Shown: positions 1 through 7,614 of the stretch, piece by piece
How the letters are laid out: each line of letters begins with the position of its first letter
How positions within the stretch are numbered: the first letter of the stretch is position 1
Assembly (NCBI GenBank): GCA_016783225.1
Contig: JADHWZ010000030.1
Coordinates: forward strand, 1-15,629
DNA: 15,629 nucleotides
Reading direction: 5' to 3'
Source of the DNA: Dehalococcoidia bacterium
GTDB taxonomy: Bacteria > Chloroflexota > Dehalococcoidia > GIF9 > UBA5620
Made by a program: the position numbers and the translations under genes
Notes under the pieces: generated by a model
The model's input: the letters and a program-made list of their open reading frames with translations, nothing else
Told to the model about the DNA's origin: nothing
The model's database searches: none

Positions 1-2859
1 CAGCTTGTAGAAAAATGGCATGCTTTAGGCTATGAGTTAGAGAATACCGTGGAAGTGCCGGGAACGATGGCGCGGCGAGGGGGTATTGTCGACATCTTCC
101 CCCCGAATAATGAGTTGCCGGCGCGAATAGAGTTCTTCGGCAATCAGATAGACAGCATCAGGCTGTTCGACCCGAAAACCCAGCGTTCATCCAAGTTGGT
201 AGCTTCGATAGCAGTAATTCCAGCCAGGGAAGACCACTTGCACCTTAATACCGACACCATTCTAGATTACTTGCCGGATAAGGCTCTGTTGATTACGGAC
301 GACCTTGGTGAAATCGAAGCTGTCATCAACAAAGTCAGTAGCCAGACTGAGGAGTTTCGACTGGCGAAGATTGGGCGTGGCGAGTTGGCATCAGATTCTC
401 CCGCTCCTTTCGTGGTCTGGAACGAGCTTCAGGCACAAGTCAGGAAAGCCCGGCAACGTCTGACGTTGTCTTCGTGGGACATCCATAGCGCTGATGAGTC
501 GTGTTTTCAGTCTCTGCCCCTGGGTCCGGTGCCCAGTTACGGCGGCAGGCTTGAAGCCTTCTCCAGAGACTTGCGCCAGATGGTCAATAAGAATCGCCGC
601 ATTGTTATAGTCAGCCAGCAGACGAGTCGCCTCTCCGAGCTCCTCCAGGAACAGGATATCATGGCTGATTCTGTGTCATTGATGGAACAGGTGCCGCCAC
701 CCGGGTCAGTCACTTTGGTCCAGGGTTCACTGGATGAAGGCTGGGCTATGGAAGATGCTCTGACGATGATAACGGACAATGAGTTATTTGGCTTCGTTAA
801 GCACCAGCGCCTGTCCAAGAAAAGGCCGCTGCGCCATCATTGGTTCGTCCCTGAACTGACGCCGGGTGATTACCTGGTCCACATTGAGCATGGCATTGCC
901 AGATTTGCCGGCCTGACCAAAATGTCCTCCGATGACATTGAACGGGAATATCTTGTTCTGGAATATGCCGCTAGTGACAGGCTTTATGTGCCTACCGACC
1001 AGATTGATCGTGTCACCCGATATGTTGGCGCTGGCGAGCGACCACCAACCCTCAGTCGGTTGGGGAGTCAAGAATGGGCACGAACGAAGCAGCGAATCAA
1101 GGAGTCCGTGGCTAACGTCGCTCAGGAGCTTCTGAGCATCTACGCAGCGAGGGAGGTAATCCCCGGCCTGGCCTTCTCTCCCGATAGCTTGTGGCAGCAA
1201 GAATTGGAGTCCTCTTTCCCCTATGTGGAAACGGCGGACCAGTTGGACGCCGTTCAAGCTGTCAAGGCTGACATGGAGAAATCGAAGCCGATGGACCGCC
1301 TTGTCTGTGGAGATGTCGGGTATGGCAAGACTGAAGTCGCCCTCCGGGCTGCGTTCAAGGCTGTGATGGACAACAAGCAGGTAGCCTTGCTGGTGCCGAC
1401 CACGGTGCTGGCACAGCAGCATTTCGCTACTTTCCGTGACAGGCTGCAAGCTTTTCCCATGAGGGTCGAAATGCTGAGCCGCTTCTGCACGGAGAAGGAG
1501 CAAGCCACCATAGCCGAAGGCATAGCCGCGGGCACGGTGGACGTCTGTATCGGTACTCACCGCCTTCTGCAGAAGGATATCACGTTTAAGGACTTAGGTC
1601 TGATAATCATTGATGAAGAGCAACGCTTTGGTGTAGTACATAAGGAGCATTACAAGAAGCTGAGGCAGGAGATAGACGTTCTCACTCTCAGTGCTACTCC
1701 TATTCCACGCACCCTTCATATGTCACTAGCTGGGATCCGGGATATGAGCACCATGGAAACACCGCCGGAGGAGCGCCTACCAATAAAGACGCATGTCGGT
1801 GCTTACGATGACGGGCTGGTTCGCGTGGCGGTATTGCGGGAATTGGAAAGAAATGGCCAGGTCTTCTTCGTCCATAACCGAGTTCACAGCATCGCCTTGA
1901 TTGCCGATAGACTGCGCAGTCTAGTCCCCGAAGCCAAGATATCCGTGGCCCACGGGCAAATGCCCGAGGAAGAACTGGAGAGGGTAATGACTCAGTTTGT
2001 CAGCCATGAGAGCGATGTTCTGCTTACCACCACCATCATCGAGTCAGGTCTGGATATACCCAACGTCAACACCCTAATCGTCGATCGGTCGGACAGGCTA
2101 GGCTTGAGCCAGCTCTATCAACTGCGGGGCCGCGTTGGACGTGGCAGTAATCACGCCTATGCATACTTCCTGTTCGACAGAGGCAAAGAACTGACTCCAC
2201 CGGCTCAACGGCGGCTCAGGACCATCTCGCAGGCTACGGAGCTGGGGGCTGGGTTCGCCGTGGCCATGAGGGATTTGGAAATTCGAGGAGCCGGCAACCT
2301 GTTGGGAGTGGAGCAAAGCGGCTACATAGCTGCTGTGGGCTTTGACCTTTACTGCCGTCTGTTGGCTGAGGCTGTGGAAGAGTTGAAACAAGAACAGACG
2401 GGCAAAGTCGGGAAGGAAATGCCGCGGTTGCCACCTCCCACCATAGCTTTACCTACGACTGCCCACATTCCAGAAGACTACATCGTCACTTCAAGTACCA
2501 GGCTGGATTTCTACCGGCGATTGGCCGGTGCAAGGCAACCCGAAGAAATAGAAGATATCGCCCATGAACTCAAGGATAGATTCGGAGCAACACCGCAGCC
2601 AGTCGAAAACCTCCTCTACGTGGTGGAAATAAGACAGCTTGCTGCCGAGGCGGCGGTAGAATCAATTCTCACACAAGATGAGCAGATTGTACTGCGCTTT
2701 CACCTCGGTAGCGCTCTGGGGAGGCCACTCGTTACGCAGAATTGCAGAGACAGGGTCAAGGCAGGAGTCAGACAAATAAAACTAGATATGAACCGCCTCG
2801 GTGATGCCTGGCCGAAAGTGTTGAAACAACTTCTCCAAGAGGTTGCCCCGAATACCTAG
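1..2859 (+). CDS. mfd: Transcription-repair coupling factor Mfd (5' end outside window)
   Basis: Mfd is the DNA translocase that pushes stalled RNA polymerase off DNA and recruits UvrA to the lesion. The reading frame is open from base 1, so the gene begins upstream; 952 codons are present, and about 200 N-terminal residues of a typical protein of about 1150 are missing. The first residues seen belong to the UvrB-homology region ([11 protein letters not shown]). The RNA-polymerase-interacting CarD-like domain starts near nt 865 ([10 protein letters not shown]). The helicase motor carries Walker [10 protein letters not shown] (nt 1309-1335), the DEEQ box (nt 1612-1623), SATPIPRTL and [10 protein letters not shown]-terminal TRCF/D7 domain follows ([19 protein letters not shown], from about nt 2467). 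All motifs are intact, so it looks functional. It converges on the ACP-like gene with only 34 bases between stop codons. No clear terminator lies there. Confidence 0.97.
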   Translation, partial: QLVEKWHALGYELENTVEVPGTMARRGGIVDIFPPNNELPARIEFFGNQIDSIRLFDPKTQRSSKLVASIAVIPAREDHLHLNTDTILDYLPDKALLITDDLGEIEAVINKVSSQTEEFRLAKIGRGELASDSPAPFVVWNELQAQVRKARQRLTLSSWDIHSADESCFQSLPLGPVPSYGGRLEAFSRDLRQMVNKNRRIVIVSQQTSRLSELLQEQDIMADSVSLMEQVPPPGSVTLVQGSLDEGWAMEDALTMITDNELFGFVKHQRLSKKRPLRHHWFVPELTPGDYLVHIEHGIARFAGLTKMSSDDIEREYLVLEYAASDRLYVPTDQIDRVTRYVGAGERPPTLSRLGSQEWARTKQRIKESVANVAQELLSIYAAREVIPGLAFSPDSLWQQELESSFPYVETADQLDAVQAVKADMEKSKPMDRLVCGDVGYGKTEVALRAAFKAVMDNKQVALLVPTTVLAQQHFATFRDRLQAFPMRVEMLSRFCTEKEQATIAEGIAAGTVDVCIGTHRLLQKDITFKDLGLIIIDEEQRFGVVHKEHYKKLRQEIDVLTLSATPIPRTLHMSLAGIRDMSTMETPPEERLPIKTHVGAYDDGLVRVAVLRELERNGQVFFVHNRVHSIALIADRLRSLVPEAKISVAHGQMPEEELERVMTQFVSHESDVLLTTTIIESGLDIPNVNTLIVDRSDRLGLSQLYQLRGRVGRGSNHAYAYFLFDRGKELTPPAQRRLRTISQATELGAGFAVAMRDLEIRGAGNLLGVEQSGYIAAVGFDLYCRLLAEAVEELKQEQTGKVGKEMPRLPPPTIALPTTAHIPEDYIVTSSTRLDFYRRLAGARQPEEIEDIAHELKDRFGATPQPVENLLYVVEIRQLAAEAAVESILTQDEQIVLRFHLGSALGRPLVTQNCRDRVKAGVRQIKLDMNRLGDAWPKVLKQLLQEVAPNT

Positions 2860-2893
2860 CTCCTTTGAGTGAACTCACGACTGATGGCAGTTG

Positions 2894-3151
2894 CTAATCC
2901 TCTATGCCATAATCGTGTAGATAGTCAATGAGGTCTTGAACAACGGCGATTGCCTTTATCTCTTCGTCAGAGATTTGCAGTTTTCGCTGTGTAGTGCTGA
3001 ATTCCTGCTCTATGGCTGAAACAAGCTCTGCCAAATCAGAGCCGTCGACATTCAGATCAGCAACGAGAGATGCTGAAGGTTCGATTGATGGCTCCTCAAC
3101 GCCAAGTTGCTCCGCAATTAGCTTCTTAAGACGCTCAAAAATGGTTGCCAC
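2894..3151 (-). CDS. Acyl-carrier-protein-like protein lacking the canonical phosphopantetheine serine
   Basis: This 85-residue protein aligns without gaps to AcpP over its first 44 residues (start ATIFERLKK, then EQLGVEE, then SLVADL). In E. coli AcpP the motif DSL carries the 4'-phosphopantetheine on Ser37 (counting Met). Here residues 36-39 are D-G-S-D, so Gly37 (codon GGC, nt 3041-3043) sits at the attachment site and Ser38 is one position late. The acidic helix II that partner enzymes recognise is kept (D36, D39, E42, then AIEQEF). The helix II-III loop is about five residues longer than in E. coli. I chose the GTG start at 3151 because it matches the AcpP N-terminus and has GGAG 9 nt upstream; a TTG at 3166 would add five residues. 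It is the last gene of the operon, 18 nt after nusB. Family membership is fairly sure. Whether it is ever phosphopantetheinylated is open. Confidence 0.85.
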   Translation of the reverse strand: MATIFERLKKLIAEQLGVEEPSIEPSASLVADLNVDGSDLAELVSAIEQEFSTTQRKLQISDEEIKAIAVVQDLIDYLHDYGIED

Positions 3152-3169
3152 TCTTTGTTTCTCCAAGCA

Positions 3170-3622
3170 TCAGGCTCGCCTAGTTCCCCCGATTGGCTCC
3201 TCACCGCTACTTTGCTGAAGGTGTGCAGCGACTACCGACCCCAGAACTCCGTTGACGAATCTGGAGGACGTATCACCGCCAAAACCCTTGGCCAGCTCAA
3301 CAGCTTCGTTAATGGCTGCTTTCACAGGCACTCTATTATCAAACAAAACCTCAAAAATGGCAAGGCGCAGAATATTCCTGTCGATAGTGGCTATTTGTTG
3401 CACAGGGAACGCAGGAGCGAATTCCCGAATCACGTCATCAATCCCTTCCTTACTGTGCAAGACTCCTGTAACCAAGCTCTGAGCGAAGTCAGATGCTTCA
3501 TGGGGCAAAGCTGTCTCTTGTAGCAAACGGGCCAGGACTTCATCGGGATTATGGGCGGAACAGTCAACCTCATACAGTGTCTTCAAGGCAGCAATTCTGG
3601 CTTTCCGTCTGGTTCCGCTCAT
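3170..3622 (-). CDS. nusB: Transcription antitermination factor NusB
   Basis: NusB pairs with NusE (ribosomal protein uS10), binds boxA RNA and supports antitermination of rRNA operons. The 150-residue length is normal. Typical signatures are the N-terminal helix RRKARIAALKTLYEVD, the central IDRNILRLAIFEVL and the C-terminal VPVKAAINEAVELAKGFGG followed by SSRFVNGVLGSV. It starts at ATG 3622, four bases after the stop codon of the broken radical SAM reading frame, so it is probably co-transcribed and perhaps translationally coupled. The ribosome binding site is weak (GAG about 7 nt upstream). The ACP-like gene follows 18 nt later. No motif appears damaged, unlike in its neighbours. Confidence 0.95.
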   Translation of the reverse strand: MSGTRRKARIAALKTLYEVDCSAHNPDEVLARLLQETALPHEASDFAQSLVTGVLHSKEGIDDVIREFAPAFPVQQIATIDRNILRLAIFEVLFDNRVPVKAAINEAVELAKGFGGDTSSRFVNGVLGSVVAAHLQQSSGEEPIGGTRRA

Positions 3623-3626
3623 CGTG

Positions 3627-4000
3627 TTACTCGTTCCTCAACAAATGGGTATTGCCTACACGTACGTGGCGCAATCCCGCAGCTTCGGCTATCTGCAGGC
3701 ATCGCTCGGCTTCCTGGAACGAAGTAGTCGGCAAGTCCGTCATCAGGAAATCGGGGTGAAACGCAAGGAGGGAATACAGAGATGGCAAGGCACGCCGTTT
3801 GTTGCCTTTGGAGGTTGTGGCGGCAAACCGAAGGGTTGCCTTGATTTCCGATGAGTTTGTTGGATGATGGACTCGACTTCTTGGAAGTTCTGACGGATAC
3901 AATCAAGGCATAGACCAAGAGACTCAGAGATGAGATTTGATTCCTTGCCGCAACGCTTACATCTGGTGACAGTCTTGAGAGGCAGGCCACGTTTCAGCAT
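3627..4000 (-). pseudogene. Remnant of a radical SAM protein (PFL-activase/AmmeMemoRadiSam-like), catalytic middle deleted
   Basis: Two pieces of one protein family lie end to end in different frames. The first piece (4000 to about 3773) begins at ATG 4000 and holds a double CxxC zinc-ribbon-like start: CKRCGKES, then LGLCLDCIRQNF, then PFGLPPQPP and NGVPCHLC. This resembles the N-terminus of PFL-activating-enzyme-related radical SAM proteins. The second piece, in another frame from about 3775 to 3627, reads YSLLAFHPDFLMTDLPTTS then EAGLRHVRVGN, which resembles the family's C-terminal part. The part between, which would carry the CxxxCxxC iron-sulfur/SAM site, is absent. A deletion junction lies near 3770-3778 with a frame change, so no active enzyme can be made. 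Intact relatives are, from memory, about 330-370 residues. An in-frame TAG lies just upstream of ATG 4000. The remnant ends four bases before nusB. Confidence 0.75.
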
Positions 4001-4116
4001 TTCCGACTATAGCTCTGACCTGAGATGTAACTCTAACCGAGCGCAGCTGCCATTTCCTCAACTGACAAACCACTACAGCTTTGGCAAGTCTTGTCTGCCG
4101 TCCGGGCAACAGGGAA

Positions 4117-5061
4117 TCATCCCCTGCGCCATGCTGTTATTTCACTGACAGTTTGGGCAGTGCTGACGTTGAAAGTCTGCGCTCCCGGACTAATCCGTTT
4201 AATCAACCTAGTCAGTATCTCGCCTGGGCCCATCTCGAAGAAGGTAGTTACGCCCCTGGCAATCATGTTTTCAACACTTTGCTGCCACATAATGGAATGA
4301 ACAATCTGGCTAACCAGTTCTTCTTTTATTGCTTCGAGGTCGACCAGTGGTTGAGCGGTGACGTTGGCCACAACCGGGACCGAGGGTTTGTTGAACGTGA
4401 ATCCTGCGATGGCGTTTCTTAGTCTCCCGAGGGCTGGCTCCATCAATGAAGAGTAGAAAGGGCCACTTACCTTCAGAGGAACAAGCCGGCGAGCGCCTTT
4501 TAGCTGCATTAGTCTTCTGGCCTTAGTCAAGCTTTCTTGGGTACCGCTGATGGTAACTTGGTCGGGAGCGTCAATATGAGCGATCTCGGTGCCCGCGGAG
4601 AGGCAAACGTCTCTGACAGTCTCTAAGTCCAGACCGGTCATCGATAACATTCCCCCAGGCGTTCTCTGACCAGCCTCGTTCATCAAGCGGCCCCGCTCAC
4701 GGACCAGACGCACTGCGTCAGACAAGCTGAGCGCGTCAGCAACTACCAAGGCCGAATAGGCGCCTATGCCATGCCCAGCGACAAAGGTGGGGGGTGGTAA
4801 GCCACCTTGGCTGACCTCTTGAGCGGCTCTCAAGCAAGCAACACTCGTTGCTAGTACTGCTGGCTGAACATTGACTGTCTGTCCGAGCTCGTCGGCAGGG
4901 CCTTCGAAGCACAAACGAGACAGGGAAAACCCAAGGGTTTTGTCAACTTCTTCAAAGACGTTGCGGGCCGCAGAATAGTGAACGAAAAGGTCCAGTCCCA
5001 TGCCTACTGCATGAGACTCCTGCCCAGGAAAAACATAAGCGACCTTTATTTCTTCGACCAT
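4117..5061 (-). CDS. FabD-like malonyl-CoA:ACP transacylase fold, catalytic Ser and His replaced
   Basis: The 314-residue protein has the full FabD architecture and length. It begins with VFPGQESHAVGMG, keeping the oxyanion-hole Gln14 of the usual GQGSQ motif. The nucleophile elbow, normally GHSLGE, is GHGIGA (residues 96-101): Gly98 replaces the catalytic Ser (codon GGC, nt 4768-4770). The catalytic His, normally in a VSxPxH context, is Tyr203 in VSGPFYSSLM (codon TAC, nt 4453-4455). The malonyl-carboxylate Arg is kept (Arg123 in RERGRLMNEA), as is the late EMGPGEILTRLIKR segment. FabD normally loads malonate onto ACP to feed fatty-acid synthesis; both residues needed for that are gone. The ATG at 5061 has a near-perfect ribosome binding site (AAGGAGG, 5 nt spacing), so the gene appears translated. 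It sits between rpmF and the radical SAM remnant, in the operon that ends with an equally altered ACP. Fold assignment is firm; function is unknown. Confidence 0.9.
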   Translation of the reverse strand: MVEEIKVAYVFPGQESHAVGMGLDLFVHYSAARNVFEEVDKTLGFSLSRLCFEGPADELGQTVNVQPAVLATSVACLRAAQEVSQGGLPPPTFVAGHGIGAYSALVVADALSLSDAVRLVRERGRLMNEAGQRTPGGMLSMTGLDLETVRDVCLSAGTEIAHIDAPDQVTISGTQESLTKARRLMQLKGARRLVPLKVSGPFYSSLMEPALGRLRNAIAGFTFNKPSVPVVANVTAQPLVDLEAIKEELVSQIVHSIMWQQSVENMIARGVTTFFEMGPGEILTRLIKRISPGAQTFNVSTAQTVSEITAWRRG

Positions 5062-5162
5062 GCTTCCTCCTTACATTCAGGTTTAGTAGATTTGAATCGT
5101 CTTCCGTCCCTTCCTCCGCAGCAACTCTAATCAATGGTTGATTCCGTAGGGCTCTTTCTCCC

Positions 5163-5360
5163 TTAGCCAGCCGCTTTCTTCCGACTCTTAATCTCAATCA
5201 CTTCTCTTCCATTGTAGCTGCCGCAGGTGGGACAAACGTGATGAGGCAATTTGAGGCTATGGCACTGAGGGCAGTCGATCAAAGCGGGTATGGTCAGAGC
5301 AAGGTGACTACGCCTCTTCCCTTGCCTCGCCTTGGCATATTTTCTCTTCGGCAATGCCAT
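5163..5360 (-). CDS. rpmF: 50S ribosomal protein bL32
   Basis: This 65-residue basic protein has the bL32 start MALPKRKYAKARQGKRR and a zinc ribbon formed by C30-C33 and C43-C46 (CPQC and CPTC), followed by the usual NGREVIEI end. It therefore belongs to the zinc-binding form of the protein. The start ATG at 5360 lies seven bases after the DUF177 stop. The closest Shine-Dalgarno match (AAGGAG) is 12 nt upstream, inside the end of the DUF177 gene, which is a little far and may mean coupled translation. The order DUF177–rpmF–fatty-acid genes matches the arrangement known in many bacteria, for example yceD–rpmF–plsX–fabH–fabD in E. coli. Here plsX and fabH are absent, and only a 101-base gap separates rpmF from the fabD-like gene. 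Confidence 0.96.
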   Translation of the reverse strand: MALPKRKYAKARQGKRRSHLALTIPALIDCPQCHSLKLPHHVCPTCGSYNGREVIEIKSRKKAAG

Positions 5361-5367
5361 TTAGGTT

Positions 5368-5871
5368 TCATTCTCCTTTCTGGGAGCAGACCAATCTCGA
5401 CCAGCGTTGGTCAGGGACCCACCGACATTGACAGTGACCTTGGTTGAGCTCGTGCCCGCACGATGGGCAAAGCCCGGCACAATCTGGGCGACAAAGTGGC
5501 TTGCTAGGCATAGCTAGCAGAGTATACTGACGTATCACCTCGCCCAAGTCTAGTACGTGGTCATCATCAATGGTGATGCAGCTGTCAGACTCCCCAGACA
5601 AAGCAAGGTCACTGGCTATGTCCGACCTGGGGGTGAATTCATCCTCAAGGTCAATACCGACTTCGTAGTCAATCGGGCTGAGACACCGACTGCAGACCGC
5701 CGCGGCGTTGGCCACTATTGCACCTTGCACCAGAATGCTACGATTGGTGCGGACTAGAGTTACCTCGCCTTTGACCAAATCAATGCCTTCCTGGCCAAGC
5801 CTCTCACATATCTGGTAGCGCCGACCTGAGCCAACGGGTTCCTCAAGTAGTTGGGCAACATTGATACGCAT
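5368..5871 (-). CDS. DUF177 / YceD family protein
   Basis: The 167-residue protein belongs to the YceD/DUF177 family, which is almost always encoded just before rpmF and has been linked to 23S rRNA and ribosome metabolism. It starts MRINVAQLLEEPVGS, a typical family N-terminus. It carries a CSRC pair (C60, C63) and a C-terminal cysteine cluster, CRPDC then CPSC then CQC (C127, C131, C135, C138, C147, C149), likely metal-binding. The frame can be extended upstream to a TTG at 5931, but those extra codons are the operon promoter itself (TTGACA at 5931-5926, TATAAT at 5907-5902). The ATG at 5871 is therefore the start. No good Shine-Dalgarno precedes it, and the leader would be only about 24 nt. 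It is the first gene of the operon. Confidence 0.9.
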   Translation of the reverse strand: MRINVAQLLEEPVGSGRRYQICERLGQEGIDLVKGEVTLVRTNRSILVQGAIVANAAAVCSRCLSPIDYEVGIDLEDEFTPRSDIASDLALSGESDSCITIDDDHVLDLGEVIRQYTLLAMPSKPLCRPDCAGLCPSCGHELNQGHCQCRWVPDQRWSRLVCSQKGE

Positions 5872-5901
5872 TTCGCTGTACGGCACTTGCAAAGTCAGTT
5901 C

Positions 5902-5931
5902 ATTATAGGTTGAGGTATTTCGCAATGTCAA
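5902..5931 (-). promoter_or_regulatory. Sigma-70-type promoter of the DUF177–rpmF–fabD–nusB–acp operon
   Basis: On the minus strand a perfect TTGACA (5931-5926) is followed after 18 nt by a perfect TATAAT (5907-5902). Transcription should start near 5895, about 24 nt before the DUF177 ATG. No other strong promoter was seen between here and the ACP-like gene, so this one probably drives the whole operon. Confidence 0.85.
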
Positions 5932-6003
5932 GCTATGCCCTACCGTTTCAGAAAAAAGGCGATTTCCCGTCCGGCGTTTCTAGAATGTGCCTCGCTCTTA
6001 GGG

Positions 6004-6009
6004 TATAAT
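6004..6009 (+). promoter_or_regulatory. Candidate -10 element for the M20 peptidase gene
   Basis: A perfect TATAAT lies 17 nt before the ATG at 6027. No good -35 box is seen at the expected distance (around 5980-5986). If used, the mRNA would start near 6016 with a leader of only about 11 nt. It stands back to back with the operon promoter at 5902-5931. Confidence 0.45.
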
Positions 6010-6026
6010 AGCTGCTGCAGGTCGTG

Positions 6027-7244
6027 ATGCAACAAAAGGCGGCGACAGAAGCTTTGACGAAGGCGGAACTAAAAGCAGAGGCAAACAGGCAAGTTGGGCA
6101 TCACCACCTCGAACTGATTCGGCTGAGCCTTAAGATTCATGCCAATCCCGAGCTGGCTTTCAGGGAAAAAAAGGCGTCAACTTGGTTAACAGGGTACCTC
6201 AAGAAGAACGGGTTTCGGGTGGAAAAAGGCGTGGCAGGTCTGCCTACCGCCTTCAAAGCTGTTTACGGCGGAGGTCAGCCGGTGATTGCTTTGCTGGCTG
6301 AGTACGACGCTTTGCCTGAAATCGGACACGCCTGTGGGCACAACATAATTGGTGTGTCAGCAGCAGGAGCTGGTGTGGCCAGCAGGTGTGTGGTCGATAG
6401 CTGCGGCGGGACAGTTGTCGTTCTGGGTACTCCTGCCGAGGAGCTCTTCGGCGGTAAGGACACCATGTTGAAAGCTGGAGTCTTTGATGCAGTAGACGCG
6501 GCCATGATAGTACATCCCGGCAGACGGAATACGGCAATCACCGAAGCTCTCGCTTGCATCTGTTTGGAGGTTGAGTTCTTTGGTAAGGCAGCACATGCTT
6601 CTGCGCACCCAGAGCAAGGGATAAATGCTCTGGATGCTATGATTCTGGCTTTCAATGCCCTGAATTCGCTTCGGCAACATATTAAGGACAAGGCGCGTAT
6701 TCACGGCATAATCACACACGGGGGCGATGCTGCCAACATAGTGCCCGCTTACACGGCAGCCACGTTACTAGTCCGGGCTCCTGATAATGCCTATCTCGAT
6801 GAACTGAAACAAAAGGTTTTGAACTGTTTTGCTGGAGCGGCGCAAGCTTCCGGCGCCCGATTAGACCACAAGTGGGCAGAAATCGTCTATGCTCCCATGA
6901 ACAACAATTTGTCTCTGGCAGAGCTGTTTGCGCAAAACATGGAATCCATAGGCCGTAGGGTGGAGCCTTTCGAGCCTCGTTTTGGTTTTGGCAGCACTGA
7001 CATGGGCAATGTCAGCCAAGTTGTACCTGCTATTCATCCTACCGTTGCCATTGCTCCTTCAGGCGTGCTGTTGCATTCAGCAGAGTTCACCCAAGCTGCT
7101 GCCTCCAAATCGGGGCATACAGGCTTGCTAGATGCAGCGAGAGCCATGGCTATGACGGTCGTCGACCTTCTGAGCGAACCAGAAGCGCTAGTCAGGGTCA
7201 AAGAGGAGTTTGCCAGCAGTGATGGCAAAGGCTTGCGTTCGTAG
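6027..7244 (+). CDS. M20 family metallopeptidase / amidohydrolase (AbgB/PM20D2-like)
   Basis: This is a 405-residue two-metal hydrolase of the M20 family. It has the early LSLKIHANPELAFRE motif, a metal/catalytic segment LAEYDALPEIGHACGHN (about residues 90-106, with the Cys typical of the M20D branch), PAEE (136-139) holding the general base, and VHPG (162-165). A dimerisation lid follows (HASAHPEQGINALDAM, then HGGDAANIVP), and near the end GSTDMGNVSQVVP. This pattern is closest to the p-aminobenzoyl-glutamate hydrolase subunit B and PM20D2 dipeptidase group, so it probably cleaves an amide or peptide bond in a small N-acyl amino acid or dipeptide. The exact substrate cannot be told. The ATG at 6027 is preferred over the GTG at 6024 because the weak AGG ribosome binding site is then 5 nt away. 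No signal peptide is seen, so it is cytoplasmic. It appears to be a single-gene unit. Confidence 0.88.
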   Translation: MQQKAATEALTKAELKAEANRQVGHHHLELIRLSLKIHANPELAFREKKASTWLTGYLKKNGFRVEKGVAGLPTAFKAVYGGGQPVIALLAEYDALPEIGHACGHNIIGVSAAGAGVASRCVVDSCGGTVVVLGTPAEELFGGKDTMLKAGVFDAVDAAMIVHPGRRNTAITEALACICLEVEFFGKAAHASAHPEQGINALDAMILAFNALNSLRQHIKDKARIHGIITHGGDAANIVPAYTAATLLVRAPDNAYLDELKQKVLNCFAGAAQASGARLDHKWAEIVYAPMNNNLSLAELFAQNMESIGRRVEPFEPRFGFGSTDMGNVSQVVPAIHPTVAIAPSGVLLHSAEFTQAAASKSGHTGLLDAARAMAMTVVDLLSEPEALVRVKEEFASSDGKGLRS

Positions 7245-7614
7245 GCCCGCACCTATTGCCAGTGCTATCTCTCATAATGAAGATGTGACAGCCACGGTTT
7301 GCGCTGTAATGAACTGACAGCTGAATCGAGGACATTGATTAGACTTGCGCCCTTCAGCGACGTGCTGGATTTGAACTGCACTAGGGATTAGAAATCAAGA
7401 ACTGGGAATTGTAAACTAGAGAGAGCAAACCGATTCAGTCTCTGCTGGACAGGTAGGTGGAAGTGATTCGTGGGGAGAAATCGCAAGCTGGCTTAGATAG
7501 CGGTGAACAGGGACTGCTGAGCCGTTATTGGCAGGGACACGGGGGAGAGTGATAACTGGTTCCGCCCACATAGGGGCTATTGAATCAACTTCTGAGCAAG
7601 GTAGGAGTAAGAGA
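7245..7614. other. Gene-free 370-base gap before rplI
   Basis: No convincing coding frame, tRNA or strong terminator was found here. A reading frame joining rplI from 7528 is only an upstream extension without bL9 similarity. Possible structures are weak: a 5-bp stem GCTGT/ACAGC (7303-7321) and a repeated CAGGGAC near 7508 and 7532. A candidate rplI promoter at 7528-7556 is listed separately. Confidence 0.6.
7528..7556 (+). promoter_or_regulatory. Candidate promoter for rplI–dnaB
   Basis: TTGGCA (7528-7533) is followed by a 17-nt spacer and GATAAC (7551-7556). The -35 matches 5 of 6 consensus bases and the -10 matches 4 of 6. It would give a leader of about 50 nt before rplI. It fits the position but is not strong. 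Confidence 0.4.

Noticed and set aside
784..1560. 258-codon open frame on the minus strand inside mfd
   Set aside because: It lies wholly antisense to conserved mfd codons and its translation shows no recognisable motif; it is a shadow of the mfd coding pattern.
2860..2893. TGAGT-GA-ACTCA inverted repeat between the mfd and acp stop codons, as a two-way terminator
   Set aside because: The stem is only 5 bp with a 2-nt loop and there is no T-run on either strand.
3619..3990. 123-codon minus-strand frame over the radical SAM remnant
   Set aside because: The radical SAM family segments are in the other two frames; this frame shows no family similarity.
4001..4116. Possible short gene between fabD and the radical SAM remnant (a reading with LSVEEMAAALG)
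   Set aside because: It lacks a start with a ribosome binding site and soon hits a stop; nothing beyond a short suggestive stretch supports it.
4952..5197. 81-codon minus-strand frame across the rpmF–fabD gap
   Set aside because: It overlaps both the rpmF end and the fabD start in the wrong frame and resembles nothing known.
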